Of a stretch of 64,000 nt of DNA, positions 17,748 to 27,445 are shown in pieces (position 1 is the first letter of the stretch; each line of letters begins with the position of its first letter). A model generated the notes under the pieces. The model had not been told where the DNA came from, made no database searches, and saw nothing but the letters and a program-made list of their open reading frames with translations. The DNA is from UBA1181 sp045617845 (GTDB taxonomy: Bacteria; Bacteroidota; Bacteroidia; Bacteroidales; Paludibacteraceae), in NCBI GenBank assembly GCA_045617845.1, contig JAZLJL010000028.1, forward strand, positions 1 to 64,000. Reading direction: 5' to 3'. The translations under genes and the position numbers were made by a program.

Positions 17748-19172
17748 ATGACACTCACCTCATTCGGATACCTTTTGTTCCTACCGATAGTTTTCATCCT
17801 CTATTGGGCGTTATTCAATCGTAACAAGAATTGGCAAAATGGTTTTTTGCTAGCGGCAAATCTCATATTTTATGGATGGTGGGATTGGCGTTTCCTTGTT
17901 TTGTTACTATTCATGACAATGTCCACGTACACATTGGGGAATCTTCTCGCCCATAGCGAAGAAAGGGGAAAGCGGAGAAATATATTATTGTTCACGCTAT
18001 TAATAGCCATCGGCATCCTAATCTATTTCAAATACATGGATTTCTTCCGCCAATCGTTTGCGGATATGTTCGCACTGGCAGGTATCAACATCAGCGTCTC
18101 CACATTAGGCATCATTCTTCCGGTGGGCATCAGTTTCTACACCTTCTCGGCCTTAAGTTACGTAATAGACATATATCAAAGGAAAATCGAACCGACCGAA
18201 GACTGGTTGGCCTATTTCACCTTCGTCACATTCTTCCCTTCCGTTTTGTGCGGTCCAATCAACCGTGCCACCCGACAATTACCACAATATTTCCAAAAGA
18301 GGGAATTATCTTTCGACTTTTGCGCACAAGGCTGCAAAATGATATTATGGGGTGTTTTCATAAAAGTATGTTTAGCAGACCAATTAGGTATATATGTAGA
18401 CGTGATATACAGAAACATAAGTAGGCATAACGGGACCACCCTATTTCTCGCCCAACTATTTTTCTCAATTCAAATTTACGCCGACTTCGCGGGGTATTCA
18501 CTAATCGCCATCGGTTCAGGGAAACTCTTGGGAATAGAATTACCAGAAAACTTCCACAGACCTTACTTTGCAAAGACAATTACGGAATTTTGGAGAAGGT
18601 GGCACATTTCACTGACCACATGGTTCCGCGACTACATTTACTTCCCGTTAGGAGGGAACCAAGTATCAAAGAGACGTTGGATGTCCAATATAATTATCGT
18701 TTTCATCATAAGCGGATTATGGCACGGAGCCGCCTACACATTCGTAGTTTGGGGTGCGTCACATGGAATCGCAATGATAATCGAACGATTAATATACGGG
18801 AGGAAAATAAAGTCCATCAAGCCGGATTTCTCAATCGTCAACCTGCTCAGGATGTTCATTACATTCAACCTTGCCTCTTTCGCATGGATATTTTTCAGGA
18901 TGGACACTGTCGGAGACGCCGTCTATGTAATCCACAAAATCCTCACAGATTACGGCATGCCATTTATTAGCAAAATAGACATTCTACTCCCTGCTGTCAT
19001 TTCCATGATTATCTTAACAGTCAAAGACCACGCCGAAGAATATGGTTGGCGGATAAGAGCGATGGACAGCGGCAATATATATATCAGATATACATCATAC
19101 ACGCTGTTGATATGCTACATATTAGCTTGCGGAGAGTTAGATGGCTCCTCGTTTATTTATTTTCAATTCTAG
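17748..19172 (+). CDS. MBOAT-family membrane-bound O-acyltransferase (AlgI/DltB-like)
   Basis: 474 aa from ATG at 17748; the in-frame ORF opens at 17622 but the first 42 residues are not membrane-like. About ten transmembrane segments, with the MBOAT signature FWRRWHISLTTWFRDYIYFP and the catalytic-His segment SGLWHGAAYTFVVWG. Proteins of this branch move acyl (often acetyl) groups across the membrane onto extracellular polymers such as alginate, peptidoglycan or teichoic-type glycans. The partner gene 4 bp downstream encodes an SGNH-like exported protein, the usual second component. Acceptor polymer unknown; low GC relative to neighbouring genes is noticeable. Confidence 0.92.
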   Translation: MTLTSFGYLLFLPIVFILYWALFNRNKNWQNGFLLAANLIFYGWWDWRFLVLLLFMTMSTYTLGNLLAHSEERGKRRNILLFTLLIAIGILIYFKYMDFFRQSFADMFALAGINISVSTLGIILPVGISFYTFSALSYVIDIYQRKIEPTEDWLAYFTFVTFFPSVLCGPINRATRQLPQYFQKRELSFDFCAQGCKMILWGVFIKVCLADQLGIYVDVIYRNISRHNGTTLFLAQLFFSIQIYADFAGYSLIAIGSGKLLGIELPENFHRPYFAKTITEFWRRWHISLTTWFRDYIYFPLGGNQVSKRRWMSNIIIVFIISGLWHGAAYTFVVWGASHGIAMIIERLIYGRKIKSIKPDFSIVNLLRMFITFNLASFAWIFFRMDTVGDAVYVIHKILTDYGMPFISKIDILLPAVISMIILTVKDHAEEYGWRIRAMDSGNIYIRYTSYTLLICYILACGELDGSSFIYFQF

Positions 19173-19176
19173 AGAA

Positions 19177-20115
19177 ATGGAAAAAATATTGAAATCAATA
19201 TTATACGTAATGGTCTGCGTTTTTCTCATGGACATTGCGGTCGGAAAGATTCTGGATAGCTTTATTGTAGATATTCCCAGAGGGAACGAGACAGGTCTAA
19301 CTGAATATGCGGTAAAATCCGTCAAAGACGAAGTCGTGGTCATAGGATCTTCAAGGGGAAGGCATCACTACGTCACGTCGATATTGGAGGATTCCCTAAA
19401 CATGTCAGCCTACAATGTGTCATTAGAGAACCAATTCGTCTCATACCAATCATGCGCAATAGATGCGATACTGAACCGTTATTCGCCCAAGCTCATCATT
19501 TGGGAATTTGGGACTGATTGCTTATTCAGCGAGCACATAGACCCCGTGCACAAACTACATCCATACTTTCACTACTCCCCAATGATCAAGAAGACAATCA
19601 TAAAGAAAGAAGGGGAAGCAATGAGACTTAAATTGATGTCAAACCTCTATCGGTACAACAATGTGGCGCTAAACATTTTCGTCCGTCACTTCACGTCTAA
19701 ATCATCCAAAGAGGACAAACTCAAAGGATATTCGCCTTTAAAAAAAGAATTGGAAGGGGAAGACACAATCATCGATGAAAAAGAAATGATAGGCGGCACC
19801 CTGGATTCCGTTAGGATAGAAACATTTATATCCACCCTCGAAAAAATCAAACAAAAAGGCGTCAATGTAGTCATCACCGATTCTCCTGAATACTTTAGGA
19901 AGAACAAAAAGCAAGACCCACGTTCGGAACAAACACTGAAAAGATTATGCCAAGAATACGGAATTACTTATTTAGACAACAGATTCATAGAACAGTTCCA
20001 ACACTCTCCCCAATTTTTTCACAACAGGAACCATCTTAACGACAAGGGTGCACATGAATATACCAAGTATTTCACCAAGCAAATTCTAAATCTGTTTCCT
20101 GAATGGTCACACTAG
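19177..20115 (+). CDS. SGNH-hydrolase-like / DltD-like partner of the MBOAT acyltransferase
   Basis: 312 aa from ATG at 19177, 4 bp after the MBOAT stop; an earlier ATG at 19141 overlaps that gene. A single N-terminal membrane anchor (MEKILKSILYVMVCVFLMD) is followed by a periplasmic domain. VVVIGSSRGRHHY near residue 60 carries the candidate nucleophile Ser, YSPKLIIWEFGTDCLF is the block around the substrate, and the C-terminal FHNRNHLNDKGAHEY holds His in a D/N-x-x-H-like context. By analogy with AlgJ, PatB and DltD, it would accept the acyl group from the MBOAT protein and place it on the polymer. Confidence 0.75.
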   Translation: MEKILKSILYVMVCVFLMDIAVGKILDSFIVDIPRGNETGLTEYAVKSVKDEVVVIGSSRGRHHYVTSILEDSLNMSAYNVSLENQFVSYQSCAIDAILNRYSPKLIIWEFGTDCLFSEHIDPVHKLHPYFHYSPMIKKTIIKKEGEAMRLKLMSNLYRYNNVALNIFVRHFTSKSSKEDKLKGYSPLKKELEGEDTIIDEKEMIGGTLDSVRIETFISTLEKIKQKGVNVVITDSPEYFRKNKKQDPRSEQTLKRLCQEYGITYLDNRFIEQFQHSPQFFHNRNHLNDKGAHEYTKYFTKQILNLFPEWSH

Positions 20116-20127
20116 CAAAAAACAGAT

Positions 20128-21897
20128 TTATCTAAACACCTCACACAAAATTTTATATGCGTCATTAATTTCGATAAGCCTTTCGTTCGCCTTCTTAATC
20201 TCCTCTGGTGTGGCGTCCGATCCCAGCCGGTCGGGATGGCACTTCATCACCATCTTGCGGTAAGTCCTCTTGACCTCTTCGAACGGGACATCTTGGGATA
20301 TATGGAGGATTTCATAGTAACTATCCAACGAGGATGGAGTACGGTTATTTCGACGTTCTTCCCACTGTTCACGTCGTCTACGTTGTTCGTCTTCACTTGT
20401 TTGTTCCCGTCTTCCCTGTTTCCTTTGCTTCTTTTTTTCTTGTCTACATTTTTCTTCCTCCCGTCTCTTCTGTTCCTGGCGTTTCCTTTCCTCTTGTTTC
20501 GCTTTCCTGGATGACCTTTTTTCTTCCCATTGCCGTTGTTTGTTTGTGTCCTCTGAAGAATTTCTACCGAATGAGGCTTCCCCCTTCCCGCTCAGATGAT
20601 CCAATGGGAGACCCCAACAATCCAAATACTCTTTTTCGAAAGCATCCCTTCCTTTCGGGAACCCGTCACAAGTCTGCGCTTGATAACAGCCATAGAACTC
20701 AACTTGATAATTATGGCACACATTACGGAACTCCATCTCTGTAAGTCCAGCATAGATACAACATTGGCAGAGGAATTCCAATTCGCCACTGACAATTCCA
20801 TCCTCAACGTTAGCCACATCAAAAAGGGCGATTATCAAGGAATTCAACTCAACACGATCAAAAAGAGCCAAGTAATCCAAAGCCTGGTATGCCACCCTGT
20901 TTAAATCATATCGTTTTTTGTTTTTATACGACTCCATCATATATTCATGGATAGGGTTCGCATAGCGCTTCCCATCGTCTACGAGATGAGTCACATAAAA
21001 CTCTATTTCCTCCCTCTCGGCATCGGTCTCACCGCCAGAAATAGCCGCCACGTTCTTCAAAAGCAAAATGGCGGCCTTAACCCTCTGCAACCTACATAGC
21101 TCTTCGTCAAGGCTAGCCATTTCCTTAGGATTCAACTTCATTCGCTTTAACAAAGAATATAAGCTTTCGTCCTTTATCTCCATCTCCATCTCACAAAGGG
21201 AGAGGGTCATCAAAGCGTTCGACAACACCTCCTTCATCTTACCACAAAAGAACAATTGATCGGGACAACCGACATTCACCAGCTCCTTCATAATGGCTTT
21301 TTCATTACCCCACACATAAGAATTACGACCAACCATCTTCTTCACGACACGCCGAATATCCGAAGCCAAGGAATCTTTGTTTTGGGACAAGTATGTCCCT
21401 AATATCCGTGCGGCATATTTCCGTTGCGTCTTAACACTCCATTCAGATTCCCACGCCATTCCATCTCCCCATGCAGAGAATGTGGATCCTTTCGTTTTTT
21501 TGCGTTCGTTCTCACCCGAATTCTTAATTTCTTTGACGATGGGAATGGAACAAACCACAAGAAAAACAACCGCGAGAATTTTTGAAATCCAATACACAAA
21601 CGAGGAAAATCCCCCTTCATCAAGCACAAATAAAAAGACCAAAAGAATCATAAAGAATGAATATAATCCGTATAGGACTTCAACATTATCACTTTTGTTT
21701 TTAGAAGGGTACAACCATACAATCATCAAAGCGCAACAAAGTATAAATGTCAAGTACAGATACTCTTCCACAAAGAATGCGCAGATAAAATTGAGTAATA
21801 AAAACAACACCGTTTCGACATAGGAATGATGGAGCAACTTCCATTCCACCAAAACAAATGCGGGGATAAGCAACAACCAAGGAAATAAAACATCCAT
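20128..21897 (-). CDS. Membrane TerB-DnaJ protein (DjlA-like), paralog 1
   Basis: 589 aa. Four hydrophobic segments occupy the N-terminal 120 residues. A TerB-like domain is suggested by ALFDVANVEDGIVSGELEFL (about 385-405), the D-G-x-V-x-x-E-L-x-F pattern of that domain. A highly charged K/R/E/Q-rich linker (about 455-520) leads to a C-terminal J domain: VPFEEVKRTYRKM, HPD in KCHPDRLGSD and ANERLIEINDAY. This order, membrane-TerB-J, matches DjlA-type Hsp70 co-chaperones. The protein is 52 bp from a second copy. Likely role: recruiting DnaK to the inner membrane; the client is unknown. Confidence 0.8.
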   Translation of the reverse strand: MDVLFPWLLLIPAFVLVEWKLLHHSYVETVLFLLLNFICAFFVEEYLYLTFILCCALMIVWLYPSKNKSDNVEVLYGLYSFFMILLVFLFVLDEGGFSSFVYWISKILAVVFLVVCSIPIVKEIKNSGENERKKTKGSTFSAWGDGMAWESEWSVKTQRKYAARILGTYLSQNKDSLASDIRRVVKKMVGRNSYVWGNEKAIMKELVNVGCPDQLFFCGKMKEVLSNALMTLSLCEMEMEIKDESLYSLLKRMKLNPKEMASLDEELCRLQRVKAAILLLKNVAAISGGETDAEREEIEFYVTHLVDDGKRYANPIHEYMMESYKNKKRYDLNRVAYQALDYLALFDRVELNSLIIALFDVANVEDGIVSGELEFLCQCCIYAGLTEMEFRNVCHNYQVEFYGCYQAQTCDGFPKGRDAFEKEYLDCWGLPLDHLSGKGEASFGRNSSEDTNKQRQWEEKRSSRKAKQEERKRQEQKRREEEKCRQEKKKQRKQGRREQTSEDEQRRRREQWEERRNNRTPSSLDSYYEILHISQDVPFEEVKRTYRKMVMKCHPDRLGSDATPEEIKKANERLIEINDAYKILCEVFR

Positions 21898-21949
21898 GAT
21901 TTTACATTTATTATTTACTATTCTTTATATATAGTGGAACCTGAAATCT

Positions 21950-23608
21950 TTATTTGGCATACAACACCTCACATAACTTTTTATATGCGTCATTAATTTC
22001 CACGAGCCTTTCGTTCGCCTCCATGATCTCCTCCGGTGTGGCGTCCGGTCCCAATCGGTCGGGATGGTTCTTCATCGCCATCTTGTGGTAGGCCTTTTTT
22101 ATCTCCTCGAACGGAACATTCTTGTTCACATTCAAAACGGAATAATAATAATCCGATGGATGAGGATAATTATTTGACGAATGACTTTTGCCTTTCGTAT
22201 TGTTTTCCTCTTTTTTATTTTCCTCATTCTTCGAACCATCGCTCTCACGATACTGGCTGCCGCTTTGTCTACGCTCCCCGTTCTCCTTCTTTTTGGAATT
22301 TTTTTTCTTTCGGGAAGCGCCCTTTCCCATCTGTTTCCAAAAACTCTCCCTATCAGCGAAGAAACGTTTTTTCTCCTCTTCCCCGCCATAGATGTTTTCT
22401 CCCTCATAAGCCTTTGTCCATTTCACCTGAAAGCAACGGCAGAAGCTAAGAAATTCAGCGTCGGAAAACCCAGCATGGGCGGCGCACCGATAGGCGAAAG
22501 AGAGTTCAGAGAGGACGATTCCGTCCTCCGCCTCCGCCACTTTGAAGAGAGAAGAGATGAACTCGTCCAATTCACTCTTATCGAAAAGGAAGAGATACTT
22601 CATCGCCTCTTGAGATATTAACTTCAAATCCTTCTCTCCCACATAGTCATAAACCATACGAAGATAAGAACTGACCGGCATGGAATTGATTCGTTTCTTC
22701 CGATAACGCGAAAAAAACTTATATGCGCATTTGTTTTCCGCCTCCGAAGCGATTCCGGAGAGCGTCGCCATACGCTTCATCAACAAAGCGAGCGCCTTAT
22801 AGCCCTCCAAACTTTGGTACGTACGCAATAAGTTCAAACGGACACTCTTGCTGATAGGGAACAACCGCAATGACGTGGCGAGATCCGACACATTGTCCTG
22901 GAACTTGCCGCTTCTGCACAAGGACAACATCATAATGACACGTCCCGCCTCCCGCTGCATGGAGAGAGGTATTTCATACATTTTGGGGATGTGTTTGGAA
23001 GCATGCGACTTATACGTCCTGATCTGCTCCATCATTGAGTCAGCATAAGCGGAAAAAAGCGAAGATTGTTTCAGCAACGACTCCACATTTACAAGAATAT
23101 TTTCGCCAAAACCGAATTGGTTTTGACGAAAGCATAGCGAGATGTAATCGGCCGTATAAGTGTACAAATCAAGGGAAGATTCTTCAAAATGAGAGGATTT
23201 TTCATGCCGCTCCGAAAATGATTCCTTAATAGAATTACCAAGTTTAAAAAACCAATGGGAAAACACATTGATAACAACGACGAGAAAAGACGCACCATCC
23301 AGATTCTCGACTCCTGAAGGGGAAGATATGCCCCCATATATTCCAAACAAAAAAAGGGAATCTGCCAAAAGGAAATCTCCGATTTTGGAAGGATTCTTAT
23401 CGAGTATGATAATATAGAGAATAGAATAGACTACGGCCAATATGAACAGCTGAGCACTACCTTGTACAAGAAACGAAATCCACACCGCCAATATCAAAAA
23501 GGAGTATACAAGCTTATTGACAAGACGCAAACTACTTTCCCAAATTAGCTTAATTATAAGAATCGTTATCAAAAAAAACGTAACGATATAGACAAATGCC
23601 CGCATCAC
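21950..23608 (-). CDS. Membrane TerB-DnaJ protein (DjlA-like), paralog 2
   Basis: 552 aa, same architecture as the neighbouring 589-aa protein: several N-terminal membrane segments, a TerB-like region (SLFKVAEAEDGIVLSELSF), a charged linker rich in K, E, N and S, and a C-terminal J domain with NHPDRLGPD. The two J domains are close to identical in their last 40 residues while the membrane and middle parts differ greatly, so this looks like an old tandem duplication under constraint at the DnaK contact. It begins after a -7 TATTTTTG (23639-23632) and may be co-transcribed with paralog 1. Confidence 0.8.
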   Translation of the reverse strand: MMRAFVYIVTFFLITILIIKLIWESSLRLVNKLVYSFLILAVWISFLVQGSAQLFILAVVYSILYIIILDKNPSKIGDFLLADSLFLFGIYGGISSPSGVENLDGASFLVVVINVFSHWFFKLGNSIKESFSERHEKSSHFEESSLDLYTYTADYISLCFRQNQFGFGENILVNVESLLKQSSLFSAYADSMMEQIRTYKSHASKHIPKMYEIPLSMQREAGRVIMMLSLCRSGKFQDNVSDLATSLRLFPISKSVRLNLLRTYQSLEGYKALALLMKRMATLSGIASEAENKCAYKFFSRYRKKRINSMPVSSYLRMVYDYVGEKDLKLISQEAMKYLFLFDKSELDEFISSLFKVAEAEDGIVLSELSFAYRCAAHAGFSDAEFLSFCRCFQVKWTKAYEGENIYGGEEEKKRFFADRESFWKQMGKGASRKKKNSKKKENGERRQSGSQYRESDGSKNEENKKEENNTKGKSHSSNNYPHPSDYYYSVLNVNKNVPFEEIKKAYHKMAMKNHPDRLGPDATPEEIMEANERLVEINDAYKKLCEVLYAK

Positions 23609-23631
23609 CGATCCTCTCTATTGTTAAGACA

Positions 23632-23639
23632 CAAAAATA
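23632..23639 (-). promoter_or_regulatory. -7 element before TerB-DnaJ paralog 2
   Basis: Minus-strand TATTTTTG, an exact TAnnTTTG, 24 bp before the ATG at 23608. A -33 TTTG at the right distance is not convincing, so only half the promoter is supported. Confidence 0.4.
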
Positions 23640-23728
23640 CAAAAAGTCCGGCGAGGAAAATAGACCGTCGGACCCTTTCTGAAACTTTTATCTTACGGGC
23701 GGGAACATTACCACCGCCTCCATTATAG

Positions 23729-24559
23729 TCATTTACACTCCTTCACCATTTCCGTGAAGATGGTGGCGAGCTTATCCTGCGCCAAGAGTGTGTTCTGCTG
23801 CACCTCCTCGTGCGTCACGTTACTCAAGTTAGCGTCGACTCCCACGTTGGAGATGACGGAAACACCGAACACGGAGATACCCGCATGGTTCGCCACGATG
23901 ACTTCAGGCACTGTAGACATACCGCATGAATCGCCGCCAATAATTCTAAAATAGCGGTACTCAGCCAACGTCTCGAACGTCGGTCCCTGCGTTCCCACAT
24001 AGACGCCGAACTTCAACGGAATATTGAATTTCTTTCCTATCGTTTCCGCCTTCTTCACCAACTCCTTATCGTATGCGTTGCTCATATCAGGGAAACGGGT
24101 ACCCAACTCCTCCAGGTTCGGTCCGTGCAAAGGATGTTCAGGGAAGAGATTAATATGATCCTTGATAATCATGATGTCGCCCGGCACATATTCAGGATTC
24201 AATCCACCCGCCGCATTGGAGACCATCAGCGTCTTGATACCAAATTCCTTCATCACGCGCACAGGGAAAGTAATTTCCTGCATCGTATAGCCCTCATAAT
24301 AATGGAGACGCCCCTGCATAGCCATGACAGGCACACCCGCGACATACCCGAAAATCAACTTGCCGGAATGTCCTTGAACGGTACTAGTCTTGAACCCGGG
24401 AATTTCAGAATATGGGATCGTATCCACTTTCACAATCCGTTCGGCGAAACTTCCCAAACCTGTTCCTAACACAATGGCAATCGTGGGACGCAACGTAGTT
24501 TTTCCCCTCAGAAAGTCGCCGGAAGCCTTTATCTCTTTCAACAAATCCATAACAATCAT
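23729..24559 (-). CDS. Purine nucleoside phosphorylase
   Basis: 276 aa from the first ATG (MIVMDLLKEIK); the second ATG at 24550 is an equally likely start. The phosphate-binding block VLGTGLGSFAER, the GHSGKLIFG and LHYYEGY segments, and the base-binding TQGPTFETLAEYR are those of the trimeric PNP family (PunA/DeoD-II type). It cleaves purine nucleosides to base and ribose-1-phosphate. The gene is last in the lipid-envelope run, 18 bp after lpxK; no functional link is evident. Confidence 0.93.
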   Translation of the reverse strand: MIVMDLLKEIKASGDFLRGKTTLRPTIAIVLGTGLGSFAERIVKVDTIPYSEIPGFKTSTVQGHSGKLIFGYVAGVPVMAMQGRLHYYEGYTMQEITFPVRVMKEFGIKTLMVSNAAGGLNPEYVPGDIMIIKDHINLFPEHPLHGPNLEELGTRFPDMSNAYDKELVKKAETIGKKFNIPLKFGVYVGTQGPTFETLAEYRYFRIIGGDSCGMSTVPEVIVANHAGISVFGVSVISNVGVDANLSNVTHEEVQQNTLLAQDKLATIFTEMVKECK

Positions 24560-24577
24560 ACACTTTAAGGTGAAACA

Positions 24578-25657
24578 TTATTGCCTTCCATGGAGCAAGG
24601 AGAGAAGATTCTCTTCGAAAACCGAAGCGTCTTCGCGCAAGAATTCCATGGAGAGCGGAATATAGAATATCTTCTTCTTTAATTCATCAGGGAAGCTTGT
24701 ATTAGCCATCAGACGCACCGCATCCTTTTCAGTCGTGATGATATACTTCTCCTGCACATCGATTCCGTCATAGGCTTTTTGGATCCGCTTCAAATCAGAG
24801 ACCGAATAATTATGGTGGTCACCAAAGAAACAAGTCTCCACATGAGCTGAACATTTTTTCAGGTATTCAACAAACGGTGCGGGCGAAGCGATGCCCGTAA
24901 GCGCCAAAACACCGGCATCCGTAAGCACCGGATTAGGCATTGGGTGCTTAGCGGAAGGAAACAAAGGCACCAATTCCCCGTAAGCCAGTTTTGAGAAGCA
25001 CAAGCTTTGGTACGGATAAGGATTCAAATGTTTCCTAAACAACCTCATATCCATCGGGGTGATAGTGTCAGGACATTTAGTCACCACGATGATATCCGCT
25101 CTTTTCATCGAGCGTTTGGGCTCCCTCATCAAACCGACGGGAAGCAAATGGTCTTCCGTGATGTTACGGTTATAATCCACCAATAAGATAGAAACCTTAG
25201 GATGCACATAACGATGCTGGTAGGCATCGTCCAAAAGGATCAATTCCGGACGACCCTCCTCCAATTTCCTCATCGTCTTGATACCTCTCCGACGATCCGC
25301 ATCGACAGCGACCGTCACGGAAGGAAATTTATGTTTCATTTGGAAAGGCTCGTCACCCACGGCAATGGGTTCGTCCTTCATCGTGACAAGTTTATAGCCG
25401 GAAGTGTTCCGTTTATATCCCCTGCTTAAGACGCCCAACTGGTACTTATCCTGCATCAATCGGATTAAATATTCCGTAAAAGGGGTCTTCCCCGTGCCAC
25501 CGACTGTAATATTGCCAATCGAAACGACAGGGAAATCATATTTTTCTGAGGGAAGGAGACCACGGTCAAACAACCAATTCCGTACACACACAACAATCCC
25601 GTAGACCAAGCTGAATGGCCATAAAAGGATTTTTATTATGAGTGGTTTGTTTTTCAT
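24578..25657 (-). CDS. lpxK: Tetraacyldisaccharide 4'-kinase LpxK (lipid A)
   Basis: 359 aa from ATG at 25657 (MKNKPLIIKI); an in-frame upstream ATG at 25696 is less likely. A hydrophobic N-terminal helix anchors it, followed by the P-loop GNITVGGTGKTPFTEYLI and a typical DAYQHRYVHPKVS block. LpxK phosphorylates the 4' position of the lipid A disaccharide at the inner face of the inner membrane, confirming an outer membrane with lipid A. It follows sppA by 54 bp from the chosen start. Confidence 0.95.
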   Translation of the reverse strand: MKNKPLIIKILLWPFSLVYGIVVCVRNWLFDRGLLPSEKYDFPVVSIGNITVGGTGKTPFTEYLIRLMQDKYQLGVLSRGYKRNTSGYKLVTMKDEPIAVGDEPFQMKHKFPSVTVAVDADRRRGIKTMRKLEEGRPELILLDDAYQHRYVHPKVSILLVDYNRNITEDHLLPVGLMREPKRSMKRADIIVVTKCPDTITPMDMRLFRKHLNPYPYQSLCFSKLAYGELVPLFPSAKHPMPNPVLTDAGVLALTGIASPAPFVEYLKKCSAHVETCFFGDHHNYSVSDLKRIQKAYDGIDVQEKYIITTEKDAVRLMANTSFPDELKKKIFYIPLSMEFLREDASVFEENLLSLLHGRQ

Positions 25658-25711
25658 TGTGTACGAATTAAAGGTAAAAGAGACTGATTCGCACACAAAA
25701 ATGATTGCAAG

Positions 25712-27445
25712 CTATCTCAGCTCTATGGTATATGGTATTATAGCTTGGACTTTATCCAAGCCCCGTATTTTTTCAAAAATAAACTTTTCTTTTGAAAAAA
25801 CCTCATATTCTTTCAACTTTTCGTACCCAATAGATGGAATTTCTTCCATTTGTTGCCAAAAATCCTTCTTTTCAGGATAATCCGACACTTCATATTCAGT
25901 CAAAGCGGCAAGATTAGCGGCAAGCGAAACGGCGTCCTGCAACGTACCATATTGGTCAACCAACTTTTTCTCCTTAGCGTCAACGCCCGACCAAACACGC
26001 CCCTCCGCACAGGATTTTATCTCATCCACCGTCATGGAGCGACCCTCCGCACAACGTAGCACGAAAGTTTGGTAGAAATCATCCACGGAACGTTGCATGG
26101 CAACTTGCTCAACAGGGGTAAGCGGACGGAAGAGATTCTCCATCACATCGGCATTGGCATTAGTCTTCACAGATTCATAATGTACACCTATCTTATCGGC
26201 TAGCTCTTTCGCATTAGGAATAAGCGCTATGACACCAATAGAGCCCGTAATGGTATTTCTATTCGAAACAATGGCGCTGGCGTTAGAAGCGATATAATAG
26301 CCTCCCGAAGCGGCATAATCGCCCATACTGGCGACAACAGGAATGTCTTTCTTTATCTTCTCTACGACGTGACAAATTTGCTCAGAGCCATAGGCGCTAC
26401 CACCAGGAGAATTGATACGGAGAACGATAGCCTTCACAGAAGTATCCTTCTTTAGATCCAATAGCAAATTGACGGTCTTGGTGGAATTAATTCCCCCAAC
26501 AGAACCATTGTCTATCTCACCATCAAGATATACGACAGCCACTTCCGGCTGATTTTCCGATGCCGCATCGAAATTCTCTTCCATATAAGCCACATATTCC
26601 GAAACAGAAACGACGGGCAAGTCATCCTTTTCGTCAAGTCCCAACCTAGATTTAAGGAGCGAACGGAACTCGTCACCGTAAATCAAACGATCCACAAAAC
26701 CATTTTCCATAAGATAGGAAGCGGGACGCAACGGAATGATACTATCCGCCAATGACGCCAATGTTTCTTTATCGATTCCCCGACTTGAGGATATATTGTC
26801 TAAAATGACATTCCAAATAGATCCTATCAAAGCACTCAACTGTTCCTTGTTTTCAGGACTTAAGGAATCACCGACGTACGATTCGGCATATGACTTGTAA
26901 GCACCGGCCTTTACCACCTGCATATTGACACCCACCTTTTCCAGCAAGTCCCTGCAAAACAAAGAAGAAGTGGAAATGCCGGAATAATTAACCGCTCCTT
27001 GCGGGTTCAAATACACGGAATCAGCAATTGACGCCACATAATAGGAGCCTTGCGTATAAAGGCCCGAATAGGCATAAATGAATTTCCCGCTCAACTTAAA
27101 ATCCGACAGAGCATCACGTATCTCCTCCATCGTGGCAAAACCAGCATCAACCGCATTCGTTTTCAGGCAGATTCCCTTTATTTTCTCATCATCCTTAGCT
27201 TGCCTTATGGCATAAACGATATCATCAAGTCCGGTCGTCATATCATTCGAGCGGGACAGATTGTCAAACAAACTATTATCTTTCCGGTCGACAATCATCC
27301 CATCCAACGAGACGAGCAAAACGGAGCCATCCTCTACTTCCGGAGCCGAAGACCCCGATAAGAGCGAGAACAAAATTATTAATGAAAAAAACGAAAAGAG
27401 TAGGACGCCTAAACAAGAGGCGAAAACAGTCTTTAAAAATTTCAT
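25712..27445 (-). CDS. sppA: Signal peptide peptidase SppA, 67-kDa type (protease IV)
   Basis: 577 aa: an N-terminal membrane anchor (SCLGVLLFSFFSLIIL) then two tandem S49 domains. The catalytic Lys lies in VVKAGAYKSYAESYVGD (first domain) and the Ser in MGDYAASGGYYIASNAS (second domain), the split dyad of the long form. The enzyme degrades signal peptides left in the inner membrane. Start overlaps the pssA stop by 4 bp. Confidence 0.95.
   Translation of the reverse strand: MKFLKTVFASCLGVLLFSFFSLIILFSLLSGSSAPEVEDGSVLLVSLDGMIVDRKDNSLFDNLSRSNDMTTGLDDIVYAIRQAKDDEKIKGICLKTNAVDAGFATMEEIRDALSDFKLSGKFIYAYSGLYTQGSYYVASIADSVYLNPQGAVNYSGISTSSLFCRDLLEKVGVNMQVVKAGAYKSYAESYVGDSLSPENKEQLSALIGSIWNVILDNISSSRGIDKETLASLADSIIPLRPASYLMENGFVDRLIYGDEFRSLLKSRLGLDEKDDLPVVSVSEYVAYMEENFDAASENQPEVAVVYLDGEIDNGSVGGINSTKTVNLLLDLKKDTSVKAIVLRINSPGGSAYGSEQICHVVEKIKKDIPVVASMGDYAASGGYYIASNASAIVSNRNTITGSIGVIALIPNAKELADKIGVHYESVKTNANADVMENLFRPLTPVEQVAMQRSVDDFYQTFVLRCAEGRSMTVDEIKSCAEGRVWSGVDAKEKKLVDQYGTLQDAVSLAANLAALTEYEVSDYPEKKDFWQQMEEIPSIGYEKLKEYEVFSKEKFIFEKIRGLDKVQAIIPYTIELR

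Noticed and set aside
20128..23608. Idea that the TerB-like genes form a tellurite/ter stress cluster
   Set aside because: No TerD, TerC or other ter genes are nearby and each protein carries a J domain; DjlA-like is simpler.
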